A DNA stretch of 64,000 nucleotides from Clostridium acidisoli DSM 12555 (GTDB lineage Bacteria > Bacillota > Clostridia > Clostridiales > Clostridiaceae): contig NZ_FWXH01000015.1 of the NCBI RefSeq assembly GCF_900176305.1, forward strand, positions 1 through 64,000, written 5' to 3'. Position 1 is the first letter of the stretch; every line of letters begins with the position of its first letter. The notes beneath the pieces are model-generated. The model ran no database searches and was not told the origin of the DNA. It saw only the letters and a list, made by a program, of their open reading frames with translations. Of this stretch, positions 9,437 through 18,927 are shown piece after piece. The position numbers and the translations under genes were made by a program.

Positions 9437-10281
9437 GTAATTTCCCCCGACTCTACACAATAATTGACGTTGGCATCAAGATTCAAGCTTGAATCATTTC
9501 CACCAACTACCATAATTCTGCCATTTACATGAAGCACTTCAACCGGATATCCATACAAATTGCTTAATACATCATTACGAAAGACCTCTGAAACCTTACC
9601 CATAACTGCCTTACCATCTGCAAGATATAAAACTTTATCCATTACACCTAAAAGTGGATTCATGTCATGTGCAACTAGAATTACTGCCACACCTTTTTCC
9701 TTGCCTATTTTAGAAACCAATTTTGTTACTTCATAAGCACTTTTAATATCAAGATTTGATAAGGGTTCATCTAAAAGTAAAATTTTCGGTTCTGTAAGCA
9801 ATGCTTGAGCGATAAGTAGTCTCTGTTGTTCTCCACCTGACAGTTTTCCAATAGGCGAATCTGCATAAGCAAGAGCATCAACAGCTTCCAACATTTCATC
9901 AACACGTTTTTTTCGCTTTTTACTGGGGAGTGGAATTCCAAAGCGATGACCATCTAATCCGAGTGCAACTAAATCACGTCCCCTTAGTGGAATATTGGGA
10001 TCTAAAAATATTTTTTGCGGAACATAACCTATCTGTCGTTTGGTTTTTTTACCTGTTTCTTCTGAAAAACTAACACTTCCCTTGGTTTGGGATAATATTC
10101 CTAAAATCACCTTAAGGAGTGTTGATTTTCCTGCTCCATTTGAACCTATAAGTCCAATAAATTCACCAGAATTAACTTCAACATTGACATCTTTAAGAAC
10201 CTGCTTTTCATGGAAATTTACACATATATTATCAAGTTTTAAAATTGGAGATTTATTAATTACTTTCACAGATTTCATCAT
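9433..10281 (-). CDS. Zn/Mn-type ABC transporter ATPase
   Basis: A 282-aa ABC ATPase energising metal import. Walker A is GSNGAGKST near residue 47, the signature is LSGGEQQRLLIAQAL, and Walker B is ILLLDEP followed by SNLD. A C-terminal extension of about 50 residues beyond the usual domain has the YGYPVEVLHVNGRIMVVGG pattern, seen in the zinc/manganese branch. The start codon overlaps the binding-protein stop (ATGATG/TGA), so it is translated in tandem with it. The order binding protein, ATPase, permease, permease fits one operon transcribed leftward from about 11,300. Confidence 0.92.
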   Translation of the reverse strand: MMKSVKVINKSPILKLDNICVNFHEKQVLKDVNVEVNSGEFIGLIGSNGAGKSTLLKVILGILSQTKGSVSFSEETGKKTKRQIGYVPQKIFLDPNIPLRGRDLVALGLDGHRFGIPLPSKKRKKRVDEMLEAVDALAYADSPIGKLSGGEQQRLLIAQALLTEPKILLLDEPLSNLDIKSAYEVTKLVSKIGKEKGVAVILVAHDMNPLLGVMDKVLYLADGKAVMGKVSEVFRNDVLSNLYGYPVEVLHVNGRIMVVGGNDSSLNLDANVNYCVESGEIT

Positions 10282-11243
10282 GACATTGTCTCCGTTGAAA
10301 TTTTATCTTTTAAGGCTTTTAATATATTTTTAGTTTCATCCTCCATCCATGTTTGGTATGTATGTTTAGGAGGCATCGTTTCATATACACCAACTATAGG
10401 AATATTATTGCTTTTAGCAATCTTTAATAAATTAGTAGTAACATCATCTATAGCTTGTTGATTGTATACAAATACTTTAACTTTTTTTTCTTTTAATAGA
10501 TCCTCTTGAGTTTTAACATTCTGTGGTGAAGGATCCGTACCATTCATTACAGAAGCCTGAAAGCCCCATGGAGTTTCCACATTTAGACCTGAAGCTTCTA
10601 GCAAATAATTTGCTACTGGTTCAGTTACTGCAACTCCAGCTTTTGCATATGTTTTTTGAATTTCATTCATGTCATCCTTCCAAGTTTTTAGAGAATCATT
10701 AAACTTAGTTAGTCTATCTTCAAAGTATTTCTTGTTAGCTGGTAGCTGGCTCTCTAAATTTTTAGCAACAAGTTTTGCTACTCTTTCCATAGTATCAGGT
10801 TTATACCATAGATGTGGATTTTGTGTATTGTCTGAATACCCTAAAGCTTTTGCAACATTTATTACAGTTCTACCTGAATTTTTAGAACTGCCTTCAAGTT
10901 TATCCATAAAGTCATCATATCCAAGTCCATTTTGAACAATTAGTGTAGCCTTGCTTATTTGAGTTTCATCTTTCGTATTTGCTTCGTATGAATGAGGATC
11001 AGTACTAGGATTACTCATAACAGCTGTAACTGATACATATTTTCCTCCAATTTGACTTATAACATCAGCATACTCATTTTCTGCTCCAACTGCTTGAACC
11101 ATACTTTTATCCGTAACTGATTTTGAAGAAGTATTTGTGCTACAACCTATCAATGATGCTGAAAACAACATTAATACCGTAAGAATCACAATCACTTTTC
11201 CATTATGAACTTTTGACTTTTTAATTAAATTGATTGACTTCAT
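10278..11243 (-). CDS. Metal-binding lipoprotein of ABC importer
   Basis: A 321-aa extracytoplasmic cluster-A-I (ZnuA/TroA-like) solute-binding lipoprotein. The signal peptide ends in a lipobox SASLIGC. Likely metal ligands are His in STDPHSYEA, His in NPHLWYKPDTM and acidic residues in AVTEPVANYL and VGVYETMPP. No His-rich loop of the zinc-specific ZnuA type is present, so zinc versus manganese is undecided. The ATG at 11243 is chosen because AGGGGTGA lies just upstream; the frame is open to 11321 but that part crosses the operator-like palindrome. First gene of the importer operon. Confidence 0.9.
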   Translation of the reverse strand: MKSINLIKKSKVHNGKVIVILTVLMLFSASLIGCSTNTSSKSVTDKSMVQAVGAENEYADVISQIGGKYVSVTAVMSNPSTDPHSYEANTKDETQISKATLIVQNGLGYDDFMDKLEGSSKNSGRTVINVAKALGYSDNTQNPHLWYKPDTMERVAKLVAKNLESQLPANKKYFEDRLTKFNDSLKTWKDDMNEIQKTYAKAGVAVTEPVANYLLEASGLNVETPWGFQASVMNGTDPSPQNVKTQEDLLKEKKVKVFVYNQQAIDDVTTNLLKIAKSNNIPIVGVYETMPPKHTYQTWMEDETKNILKALKDKISTETMS

Positions 11244-11256
11244 GTTATCACCCCTA

Positions 11257-11295
11257 AATTTATGTAAATGCAAGTTGTTTGCATTTACATAAATT
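11257..11295. promoter_or_regulatory. 17-bp perfect inverted repeat, candidate metalloregulator operator
   Basis: The arms AATTTATGTAAATGCAA (11257-11273) and TTGCATTTACATAAATT (11279-11295) are perfect complements around the 5-base spacer GTTGT. The element sits 14 bases upstream of the start of the metal-binding lipoprotein, where a Fur/Zur/MntR-type repressor would be expected to act. The sequence does not match the Bacillus Zur box exactly. An mRNA hairpin is an alternative reading, but no T-run follows. Confidence 0.55.
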
Positions 11296-11419
11296 CTATA
11301 TCTTATTTTAACATTTGTCAATAATCATGTTACATTTTTTCCCATAGTAAACTCAATATACTATACTTTAATTTCATCCTTCTTTCACTATTAATGTATG
11401 TAAAAATTACACAACAAAA

Positions 11420-11460
11420 AGAAACAAGTAATTTATGAATTTCTAAAATTACTTGTTTCT
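11420..11460 (-). terminator. Terminator of the rhamnose operon
   Basis: A 15-bp inverted repeat (AGAAACAAGTAATTT and AAATTACTTGTTTCT) with an 11-base loop lies immediately after the MFS stop at 11471. On the minus strand it is followed by a T-rich run (TTTTTGTTG). It should end the rhaB-to-MFS transcript. Confidence 0.8.
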
Positions 11461-11470
11461 TTAGGTTTAA

Positions 11471-12736
11471 TTATATATTTAAATTTCTTTCAATTTCAAT
11501 TTCCTTAAGACTTTTTCCTGAAGTTTTAGGTGCGAATACTACTCCAACAATCATACTTATTAGTAAGAAAATTGTCATTGTAAAAGCTAAGCCCTGAAAT
11601 CCTAAATTCGCTAAAATTGGTACGAAAAAGCTCCATAAACCTAATGATATACGAACAATTGAAAACATAATGCCTTGTGCCGTAGCTCTAAATCTTGTAG
11701 GGAAAAGTTCACTAGACCACAATTGGAAAAAAGGTTGTTGTGCCATGCCTTGACCTATTCCCCATAATAGAACATATGATAAAGAAATAACAAAATTCAA
11801 TTTACAGAATGCAAATAATGCCATTGATATAACGTTTACAAGAGCTCCAATAAAGAATACCCATTTCCTTCCTAATCCATTATCACTAAATCTCATGAAT
11901 ATAACTATTGTTGTCAACACCGATATAGCAAATTCTAGACATTGTAATGCTACACTAGTACCTTGCGATTGCGATCCAAATTTTTGAAGAATATATGGTA
12001 GGAAAAATCCTCCTGTACCAGCAACTAAATTCCACACCCCATACATAACTACAAGAAAAATGAGTGCTTTTAAATTTGCTCCTTTAAATAGGCTAGATAC
12101 TTTAATTTTTTCACTTTCAATAGAATTCTTTAATTTATCTTTTTCTTCTTCCCAAGTTTTTGATTCTGTCATATCATGACGCATTAACCATGTTATAAAT
12201 GCTATTATTATAAGATGTAAAAAGACTAATCTAGCTCCCCATATTCCAAGTGGAGTTAATAAAAAGGATAAAGCTAAAGTACAAACTGGTCCAAGTGACC
12301 AAAGGGCTTGTGCAAATCCACCGTGTTTTCCTCTTGACTCTGTTGGTGCCTGTTCTGCAATTAGTGTCCATGATGCTGGTATATCTGCTCCAACTGCAAG
12401 TCCTGCAATAATATATCCTACGAAAAGCATCCAAGGTGTAACAGAGCAAATTAATATAAGCATACCTATTATATATACTAAAAGGTCATAAGCATATATC
12501 TTTTTTCTTCCAAATTTGTCGCAAATTCTTCCTCCTATAAGTGCACCTATCCCGGCAGATATTGCATTAGAACTTAATGCCCCAAGCAATCCAACAGTAG
12601 TATTACTCAAATGAAACTGAGCTGTCCAAAGCGTTAATGCACTTGCACCTGATACGATAGACCCTGAATCTAAGTAATTAGCTAATGCTGCCGATACTGT
12701 CCATCTCCAATGTTTTCTTTTTTCTGAAGCTTCCAT
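11471..12736 (-). CDS. MFS transporter of rhamnose operon (probable rhamnose carrier)
   Basis: A 421-aa major facilitator protein with 12 hydrophobic helices. It looks like the sugar-porter branch: GGRICDKFGRKKIYAYDLL after helix 2 is the motif A region, and PTRFRATAQG is the sugar-transporter pattern in the second half. It is the last gene of the rhamnose operon, so L-rhamnose uptake is the natural inference. The ATG at 12736 is preferred over 12751 because the G-run GGGGGG is positioned seven bases before it and would fall inside the coding region otherwise. Confidence 0.85.
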   Translation of the reverse strand: MEASEKRKHWRWTVSAALANYLDSGSIVSGASALTLWTAQFHLSNTTVGLLGALSSNAISAGIGALIGGRICDKFGRKKIYAYDLLVYIIGMLILICSVTPWMLFVGYIIAGLAVGADIPASWTLIAEQAPTESRGKHGGFAQALWSLGPVCTLALSFLLTPLGIWGARLVFLHLIIIAFITWLMRHDMTESKTWEEEKDKLKNSIESEKIKVSSLFKGANLKALIFLVVMYGVWNLVAGTGGFFLPYILQKFGSQSQGTSVALQCLEFAISVLTTIVIFMRFSDNGLGRKWVFFIGALVNVISMALFAFCKLNFVISLSYVLLWGIGQGMAQQPFFQLWSSELFPTRFRATAQGIMFSIVRISLGLWSFFVPILANLGFQGLAFTMTIFLLISMIVGVVFAPKTSGKSLKEIEIERNLNI

Positions 12737-12777
12737 GATTAAACCCCCCATTAATAAAAATTTATATTGTTTATTTT

Positions 12778-13095
12778 CTAAGACTTTAGATGAAATATCT
12801 CATCTAAAGCAATAGATACTGGACTATTATCTTCATTAGTTTCCATTAAATCTTTCATATAATCCCACCATTTTTTGCATATCTCTGTCTTAGCACTTTT
12901 TTCCCATAGTTCTTCATCTTCTATTTCCATATAAGAAAATAGATTTCCATTTCTTTTATCTAAAAATATAGAATAATTACATGCACCGTATTTAGTAAGC
13001 ATCTTTTCCATTTCAGGCCAAATATCGTCATGACGTTTCTTATATTCATCATAACAATCTTCATAAACTTTCATAATTGAAGCTTTACGAATCAC
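12778..13095 (-). CDS. rhaM: L-rhamnose mutarotase
   Basis: RhaM interconverts alpha- and beta-L-rhamnopyranose, feeding RhaA with the correct anomer. The 105-aa protein matches the family throughout: IRKAS at the start, YKKRHDDIWPEM containing the catalytic His, KWWDYMKDLM and the ending DNSPVSIALDEIFHL. A GTG at 13095 is the likely start, since GAGGTG lies six bases upstream and the protein then begins M-IRKAS as in Escherichia coli RhaM (104 aa). It lies 30 bp after fucO in the rha operon. Confidence 0.95.
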   Translation of the reverse strand: MIRKASIMKVYEDCYDEYKKRHDDIWPEMEKMLTKYGACNYSIFLDKRNGNLFSYMEIEDEELWEKSAKTEICKKWWDYMKDLMETNEDNSPVSIALDEIFHLKS

Positions 13096-13125
13096 TTTAA
13101 ACACCTCTTATTCTGAATTTATATA

Positions 13126-14286
13126 TTATTTAAATGCTATCTTATAAATTTGAAGTATTTCTTCTTCTGAAGTATCCCTTGGGTTTCCTCCAGTACATAC
13201 ATCATTAAATGCCAGTTTAGAAAGCTTTGATAAGTCCTCTTCCTTTGCTCCTATTTCAATTAATTTTTGAGGAATTCCTATTTTTTTAGATAAAGTTACT
13301 ACAGCATCAATTGCCGCTTTTCTGTATTCACAAGCAGTCATATTATCAACATTTAAAACTCCCATGTTACGTGCAACTTCTTTGTATTTCTCTCCCGTTG
13401 CAGGCGCATTATATTCCATTACATATGGAAGAAGTAGTGCATTTGCAACTCCATGAGGAGTGTCATAAACAGCTCCTAAGGAATGTGCCATGGAATGAAC
13501 TATGCCGAGTCCAACATTCGAAAAGCCCATACCTGCCATATACTGACCTACACCCATGTTTTCTCTTGCTTCAATATTAGTAGGCTCAAATACTGCCTTT
13601 TCTAAATTTTTGGCAATAATCTCTATTGCCTTTAATTCAAAAGTATCTGTAAGTACCCATGCTCCTTTTGTAATATATCCTTCAATAGCATGTGTAAGCG
13701 CATCCATGCCTGTTGCTGCTGTAAGTCCTTTTGGCATAGAAGACATCATTTCAGGATCAATTACTGCAAGTATTGGAATGTCTTTAGGATCTACACATAC
13801 CATTTTCTTTACAGCTTTTTCATCTGTAATCACATAGTTTATTGTAACTTCTGCTGCTGTACCGGCTGTTGTTGGAACTGCTATTATAGGCACAGACTTA
13901 TTTTTAGTTGAAGCTACCCCTTCAAGAGATACAACATCTGAAAATTCAGGGTTATTTGTTATAATACCTATTGCTTTTGCAGTGTCCATTGAAGATCCAC
14001 CTCCAATTGCTAAAATAAAATCTGCTCCTGAAGCTGCATAAGCTTTAACTCCTGTCAAAACATTTTCTGTTGTAGGGTTTGGTTGTACATTATCATAAAT
14101 TTCAAAAGGTATTTTTGCATCTTCTAATGTTTTTGTTACCTTTTGAGCAACATTAAATTTAATTAAGTCTTTGTCTGTAACTACAAAAGCTTTTTTTAAT
14201 TGTCTATTTTTTGCTTCTTCTGAAATAACACTAATGGCCCCTTGCCCAAAATATGACATTTCATTAAGTACTATACGATTTATCAT
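13126..14286 (-). CDS. fucO: Lactaldehyde reductase (1,2-propanediol oxidoreductase)
   Basis: An iron-dependent group III alcohol dehydrogenase that reduces the L-lactaldehyde released by RhaD to L-1,2-propanediol and regenerates NAD+. The 386-aa sequence closely follows FucO: GGGSSMDTAKAIGII for nucleotide binding, TTAGTAAEVTINYVITDE, and iron ligands in MDALTHAIEGY, HSMAHSLGAVYDTPHG. Its place between rhaD and rhaM supports this over a generic alcohol dehydrogenase. Under fermentative growth on rhamnose the organism would be expected to excrete propanediol. No propanediol dehydratase is in the window. Confidence 0.93.
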   Translation of the reverse strand: MINRIVLNEMSYFGQGAISVISEEAKNRQLKKAFVVTDKDLIKFNVAQKVTKTLEDAKIPFEIYDNVQPNPTTENVLTGVKAYAASGADFILAIGGGSSMDTAKAIGIITNNPEFSDVVSLEGVASTKNKSVPIIAVPTTAGTAAEVTINYVITDEKAVKKMVCVDPKDIPILAVIDPEMMSSMPKGLTAATGMDALTHAIEGYITKGAWVLTDTFELKAIEIIAKNLEKAVFEPTNIEARENMGVGQYMAGMGFSNVGLGIVHSMAHSLGAVYDTPHGVANALLLPYVMEYNAPATGEKYKEVARNMGVLNVDNMTACEYRKAAIDAVVTLSKKIGIPQKLIEIGAKEEDLSKLSKLAFNDVCTGGNPRDTSEEEILQIYKIAFK

Positions 14287-14305
14287 TTATAACACTCCCT
14301 ATTAT

Positions 14306-15130
14306 TTATTTTTCATATAAAAACTTCTCTGGTAGGATAACATTGAAACCTTCTGCAAGATCCCTAAAGTTGTCTGCTGTTATAGTTTGTTTTTTTCCAC
14401 CCATAGCTAAAACTTTAACAAGAATTTCAGCTGATTTTTCCACAGTATCCATTAATCCAAAAGTTAAATCCATTGTTTCTCCTGAGCAGAAAGTACCATG
14501 ATGAGCCCAAATTACAACGTCATGTTCTTCCATTAAATTACTAGTTTCTTTGCCAATCTCTGCTCCCCCTGGAACCATCCAAGGAACTACTCCAATTCCA
14601 TCTGGAAATACTACTGGACATTCTGTTGCCATTTCCCATAATTCCCTAGTGAAAACCTTTCCATCAAGTGGAAGTACAAAAGTTAAAGCTATAAGATTTG
14701 TTGTATGTGAATGCATTATAACTCTATATTTGTCATTAGTTTTACGCTTTTTCACAGAATGACTCATAAGATGTGATGCTAATTCACTTGTAGGTTTTGC
14801 TCCATTTATTAGTCCCCAAACAATTTTATAATTTTCACCCTTCTCATCTATCTTGATTATGCCAACATTTTCCTCTTGACTAAGAGCCACATTTCTTATA
14901 AATTTTCCACTTCCTGTTAATAAAAAATATTCACTAGCTAGGTTTTCAACTGTAACTCCTATTGCTGTATATTCTGATTCCTCATTAACAAAATCTCTTA
15001 TTGCCACTGCCTCTTCTTCCTTTAATCTATAACTTATATTTCCACCGTTACGTTCATGCCATCCTTTAAGAGCGGCATCCTTAGTTATTTTTGTGTATTC
15101 CCTCATAAATTTCATTTGTAATAATTCCAT
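14306..15130 (-). CDS. rhaD: Rhamnulose-1-phosphate aldolase
   Basis: A zinc-dependent class II aldolase that splits L-rhamnulose 1-phosphate into dihydroxyacetone phosphate and L-lactaldehyde. The 274-aa protein matches the family: LKGWHERNGGNISYRL, TGSGKFIRN for phosphate binding, the paired zinc-ligand histidines in IMHSHTTNLIALT, PDGIGVVPWMVPG and the third histidine region VIWAHHGTF. The start follows a GGAG site. It lies 8 bp from the end of rhaA, inside the catabolic operon. Confidence 0.95.
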   Translation of the reverse strand: MELLQMKFMREYTKITKDAALKGWHERNGGNISYRLKEEEAVAIRDFVNEESEYTAIGVTVENLASEYFLLTGSGKFIRNVALSQEENVGIIKIDEKGENYKIVWGLINGAKPTSELASHLMSHSVKKRKTNDKYRVIMHSHTTNLIALTFVLPLDGKVFTRELWEMATECPVVFPDGIGVVPWMVPGGAEIGKETSNLMEEHDVVIWAHHGTFCSGETMDLTFGLMDTVEKSAEILVKVLAMGGKKQTITADNFRDLAEGFNVILPEKFLYEK

Positions 15131-15138
15131 TCTATCTC

Positions 15139-16395
15139 CTACTTTCTCTTTGATAATTCTTTATTTTCGTATTGTTTAACTTCATCTATCCATTTTTCTT
15201 TAGCTGGTACATTGTTAATTTCACAATAATAATTCCATATATCTCCCATAGGATAAGTTTTGAATTCTTCCATTAATGCTAATCTTTCTGTAAAGTTTCC
15301 TTCTTCTTGAAGTTTTTTAAGTTTATCATTTGGTGTAAGCATCGCTGATAATAAAGCCTTTATCATATTCCTTGTTCCAATTGTCCATGCTGCTATTCTA
15401 TTAATACTTGCATCAAAGAAATCAAGGCCTATTACTACTCTGTCTACTGCATCATTTCTAACTATCTCTTTAGCCACCTCTTTAAGTTCCTCATCCAAAA
15501 CTATAACATGATCACTATCCCATCGTACTGGCCTACTTACGTGTAATGCTATCTTATCAAAGAATAAAAGCATGGCTGAAATTTTATCTGAAACAACTTC
15601 TGTTGGATGATAATGCCCTGTGTCCATTAGAGGAATCACACCATTCCTAGACGCAAAATTTAAATAAAATTCACTTGATCCCACAGTGTAAGACTCTGCT
15701 CCTATACCGAACACCTTAGATTCCACACTATCTAGATTATATTTTTCATCTGTCTTTACTTTATATATTTCTTCTAAAGATTCTTTAAGACGTTTTCTCG
15801 GCGTGAACCTGTCACTTGGAATGTCTTTATACCCATCTGGTATCCACAAGTTTGTGAGACATGGCTGCCCTAATTCTTTTCCAAAATATTCTCCTATTTT
15901 TCTTGAAGCAATACTATGTCTTATCCAAAAATCTCTAATTTCTTTGTCAGGATGTGAAAGAGTTAAACCATCCTTAGCTTTTTCATGTGAAAATATTGTA
16001 GGGTTAAAATCAAGTCCTAATCCTCTTTCTTTTGCCCACTGAACCCAATTTTTAAAGTATTCTGGTTTTATCTCATCTCTTTCTACAACTTCTCCATTGG
16101 TTTCAGCATATATAGCATGAAGATTTATTTTATGCTTTCCTGGAATTAGGCTAAGTGCTTTGTCTAAATCTTTTCTTAATTCTTCTGGATTTCTTGCCTT
16201 TCCTGGATAATTACCTGTAGCTGCTATACCTCCTGATAACTCCTTTTTATCTACTTCAAAGCCAGCTACGTCATCACCCTGCCAACAGTGAATTGATATC
16301 TTAACTTTTTTAAGATTTTCTAATACTTTATCTACATCTACTCCCCATTTCTCATATTCTTTTTTTGCCACCTCATATTTTTCTTTTATGTTCAT
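15139..16395 (-). CDS. rhaA: L-rhamnose isomerase
   Basis: Converts L-rhamnose to L-rhamnulose in the cytoplasm with a divalent metal. The 418-aa length is typical. Family signatures are [16 protein letters not shown] near the start, [47 protein letters not shown], and the metal site around [11 protein letters not shown] and [13 protein letters not shown]. Its ATG overlaps the rhaB stop (ATGA), so the two are translationally coupled. Confidence 0.96.
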   Translation of the reverse strand: MNIKEKYEVAKKEYEKWGVDVDKVLENLKKVKISIHCWQGDDVAGFEVDKKELSGGIAATGNYPGKARNPEELRKDLDKALSLIPGKHKINLHAIYAETNGEVVERDEIKPEYFKNWVQWAKERGLGLDFNPTIFSHEKAKDGLTLSHPDKEIRDFWIRHSIASRKIGEYFGKELGQPCLTNLWIPDGYKDIPSDRFTPRKRLKESLEEIYKVKTDEKYNLDSVESKVFGIGAESYTVGSSEFYLNFASRNGVIPLMDTGHYHPTEVVSDKISAMLLFFDKIALHVSRPVRWDSDHVIVLDEELKEVAKEIVRNDAVDRVVIGLDFFDASINRIAAWTIGTRNMIKALLSAMLTPNDKLKKLQEEGNFTERLALMEEFKTYPMGDIWNYYCEINNVPAKEKWIDEVKQYENKELSKRK

Positions 16396-17813
16396 TTTTT
16401 TACCCCCTCTTTATTTGGTCTGAATTTTTTAATATCAAAAGACTTTCTAATAACTTGCCTTGCTTCACTTAAATCTCTAAAAGCTTTTACGCTTATTAGC
16501 TGTGCCACTATGTTTCCTATTGCAGTTGCCTCTGATGGGCCAGCTAAAACCTCCTTATTAGTAATGTTTGACACTATTTGGTTTAAAAGATTATTTTGAC
16601 AGCCACCACCAAAAATATTAATTGTATTAAATTTCTTTTCAAATATTTCTTCAAGATCTCCTATAGCCTTTTTATAACTATGTGCCAAACTATTAAATAC
16701 ACAAATTGCTATCTCTCCAACTTCTTGCGGAACTTTTTGATTGCTTTCTATACAAAATTCCTTTATTTCTTGTATCATATTTTCAGGCTTTAGAAATCTG
16801 TCATCATCCACATCTATAATTGATTCAAAATCCATAGCTGTTGCTGCTAAATCCACTAATTCACTAAATGAATATTTATCCTTTAAATTTCTTTTAACTT
16901 CTTGTATTATCCAAAGTCCCATAATATTTTTTAAAAATCTATATCTAAAATCTATTCCCCCTTCATTTGTAAAATTATAGTCCATAGCTTGTGGAACACA
17001 TATTGGAAATCTGTTTTCGACTCCAATTAAAGACCAAGTTCCAGAGCTTAAGTACACGCTGTCATTATCATTACATATAGATGCTATAAATGCAGAACCC
17101 GTATCATGCGTTGCTGTTAGTATCACCTCCATATCAAATCCAAATTCCTCTGTAAGTTCTTTCTTTAATGAACCCAATTTTATCTTAGGTAATTTTATAT
17201 CTTGAAACATATCTTTGTTTATACCAAACTTATTTAGTATGTTCTCATCCCAAGTTTTATCAAAGGAGTTAAGAAGTTGAGTTGTTGATGCATTTGTGTA
17301 TTCGTTTACTTTTTGTCCTGTAAGTAAAAAATTTAAATAATCTGGTATCATCAAAAAAGTTTTAGCCTTATCTAAAATATCCTTATTTTTATTTTTTATG
17401 GATAGCAGTTGATATAATGTATTAAATCTTTGAAATTGAATTCCAGTATATAGATAAAGCATATCCTTAGGAATTTTTTTAAAAGCTTCTTCCATAATAC
17501 CTTCTGTCCTGTCATCCCTATACGCTACTGTATTTCCTAAAATATTGTCCTCCTCATCCATTAAAACAAAATCTACTCCCCAAGTGTCAATTCCTATACT
17601 CTTTGGTATTTTACCAATTTCTTTGCACTTCTTTATACCATTTTTGACTTCACTAAATAAACCGTTAACGTCCCAACAATACTCATTTCCAATTTTATTT
17701 ATTGAGTTTTGAAACCTGTATATTTCTTCTATTTTTAGTTTTCCAGCTTCTTTATATCCTAGTATATGCCTTCCACTTGATGCTCCTATATCGACAGCTA
17801 AACAATACTCCAT
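16392..17813 (-). CDS. rhaB: Rhamnulokinase
   Basis: A FGGY-family kinase that phosphorylates L-rhamnulose at O1. The 473-aa protein starts with the sugar-kinase phosphate-1 motif [14 protein letters not shown], continues with [26 protein letters not shown], and the C-terminal nucleotide-binding [15 protein letters not shown]. It is the first gene of the rha operon, with GGAGGA at a suitable distance from the ATG. The 135 bp upstream contain a promoter-like TATAAT embedded in a small palindrome. Confidence 0.95.
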   Translation of the reverse strand: MEYCLAVDIGASSGRHILGYKEAGKLKIEEIYRFQNSINKIGNEYCWDVNGLFSEVKNGIKKCKEIGKIPKSIGIDTWGVDFVLMDEEDNILGNTVAYRDDRTEGIMEEAFKKIPKDMLYLYTGIQFQRFNTLYQLLSIKNKNKDILDKAKTFLMIPDYLNFLLTGQKVNEYTNASTTQLLNSFDKTWDENILNKFGINKDMFQDIKLPKIKLGSLKKELTEEFGFDMEVILTATHDTGSAFIASICNDNDSVYLSSGTWSLIGVENRFPICVPQAMDYNFTNEGGIDFRYRFLKNIMGLWIIQEVKRNLKDKYSFSELVDLAATAMDFESIIDVDDDRFLKPENMIQEIKEFCIESNQKVPQEVGEIAICVFNSLAHSYKKAIGDLEEIFEKKFNTINIFGGGCQNNLLNQIVSNITNKEVLAGPSEATAIGNIVAQLISVKAFRDLSEARQVIRKSFDIKKFRPNKEGVKK

Positions 17814-17849
17814 CTGTTGTTCCTCCTGCGTGTTATCGTTTACTTATAC

Positions 17850-17864
17850 TGAAATTATATTTCA
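17850..17864 (-). promoter_or_regulatory. Palindrome with -10 box in the rhaB promoter
   Basis: TGAAATTATATTTCA is a near-palindrome 37 bp upstream of the rhaB start. Read on the minus strand it contains TATAAT (17854-17859), a good -10 hexamer, while the matching -35 position holds only TTAAAA. A weak -35 is typical of activator-dependent promoters and the neighbouring AraC-family gene is the obvious candidate. This is inference from position only. Confidence 0.4.
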
Positions 17865-17925
17865 TATTAAGCCTGATTTTAATATCTAAAAATACTATTT
17901 CTTTTATCCTTATGTGCAAAAAAAA

Positions 17926-17952
17926 TTAACTTTCTAAAAACTAGAAAGTTAA
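17926..17952 (-). terminator. Terminator of the uxaB-araC transcript
   Basis: A 10-bp perfect stem (TTAACTTTCT / AGAAAGTTAA, 7-base loop) overlaps the stop codon of the AraC-family gene and is followed on the minus strand by eight Ts. It separates the uxaB-araC transcript from the rhaB promoter. Confidence 0.85.
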
Positions 17953-18908
17953 TTTTTATATATATATCTTCTTGGAGTAGTACCGTATTTTTTTTCAAAT
18001 ATCTTATAAAAATATGTTGGATTCTCATATCCAACAAGCTCAATAATTTCATTAATAGAGTAATTGCTTATGCCAATAAGTTCCACTGCCTTATTTAGCC
18101 TTTTTTCCTGTAATAATTCTTTAAAAGTCATCCCAGTATACCTTTTAATTAATCTACTCAATTTATAATGAGGTTGCTTTAATCTTCCTGAAATTTCGTT
18201 TAAGGTTGCTTTTTTATAGCTTTCTTCAATATACTTAAAAGTATTAATTATTAGCATTTTCTCATAATTATTTGATGAGTAAATTTCTATGTTTTGCGAA
18301 TTCCTAATTAGCTCAACTAATAAAAGACCTACCAATAATTTTATTGCAGCTTTATTCATTATTGAAGGATTATACAATTCAATTATTATTTTCTCAAGTA
18401 GGTCTTGAATATTTTCCTTTTGTGCCACTTTGAAATAAAGGTATTCACCTTCGTTATAATTGGTATAAAGCGTTGTAATAAGAAATTTGCTTATTACATT
18501 ATCATCTTCTAAAAGAGTCAATACATAGTCAAAAAATTCCGGTCTAATTATAAAGTTAATAATTATATCTTCCTTATTAGAAGCTTTTATTTCATGAGTT
18601 ATACATTGATTCAAGAAGACTATTTCACCTTTTTGGAGTTTTATTTTCCTGTTGTCTATTATTTGATTTAATTCACCTTGATATACATAGCTTATCTCAA
18701 TATAATTATGATTGTGTTTTGGAAAATCGATAAACCTTGTATGTTTTCTAATATCAATTAATTCTCCTTTAGGAAGCAATTTATCGATATCTATAACAAA
18801 TTTTCTATTATCTGTATACAAGCTTTTATTTATTTCTGCATTGCCATTTAAAATCTCTTTTTCCTCTTCTGTTAATGCCATGAGTTTATTATGAATCTCT
18901 TGCTCCAT
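17949..18908 (-). CDS. AraC-family transcriptional regulator (probable rhamnose regulator)
   Basis: A 319-aa regulator with an N-terminal cupin-like sensor (about residues 45-130; HTRFIDFPKHNHNYIEISYVYQGE is the metal/sugar pocket pattern) and a C-terminal double helix-turn-helix (about 215-315) ending in the classic GYENPTYFYKIFEKKYGTTPRRY. It is encoded directly upstream of rhaB, which suggests it activates rhamnose genes in the manner of RhaS/RhaR. It starts 19 bp after uxaB and seems cotranscribed with it. That could equally make it a uronate-responsive regulator. Confidence 0.85.
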   Translation of the reverse strand: MEQEIHNKLMALTEEEKEILNGNAEINKSLYTDNRKFVIDIDKLLPKGELIDIRKHTRFIDFPKHNHNYIEISYVYQGELNQIIDNRKIKLQKGEIVFLNQCITHEIKASNKEDIIINFIIRPEFFDYVLTLLEDDNVISKFLITTLYTNYNEGEYLYFKVAQKENIQDLLEKIIIELYNPSIMNKAAIKLLVGLLLVELIRNSQNIEIYSSNNYEKMLIINTFKYIEESYKKATLNEISGRLKQPHYKLSRLIKRYTGMTFKELLQEKRLNKAVELIGISNYSINEIIELVGYENPTYFYKIFEKKYGTTPRRYIYKN

Positions 18909-18927
18909 GCTATCATCACCATTTTTA

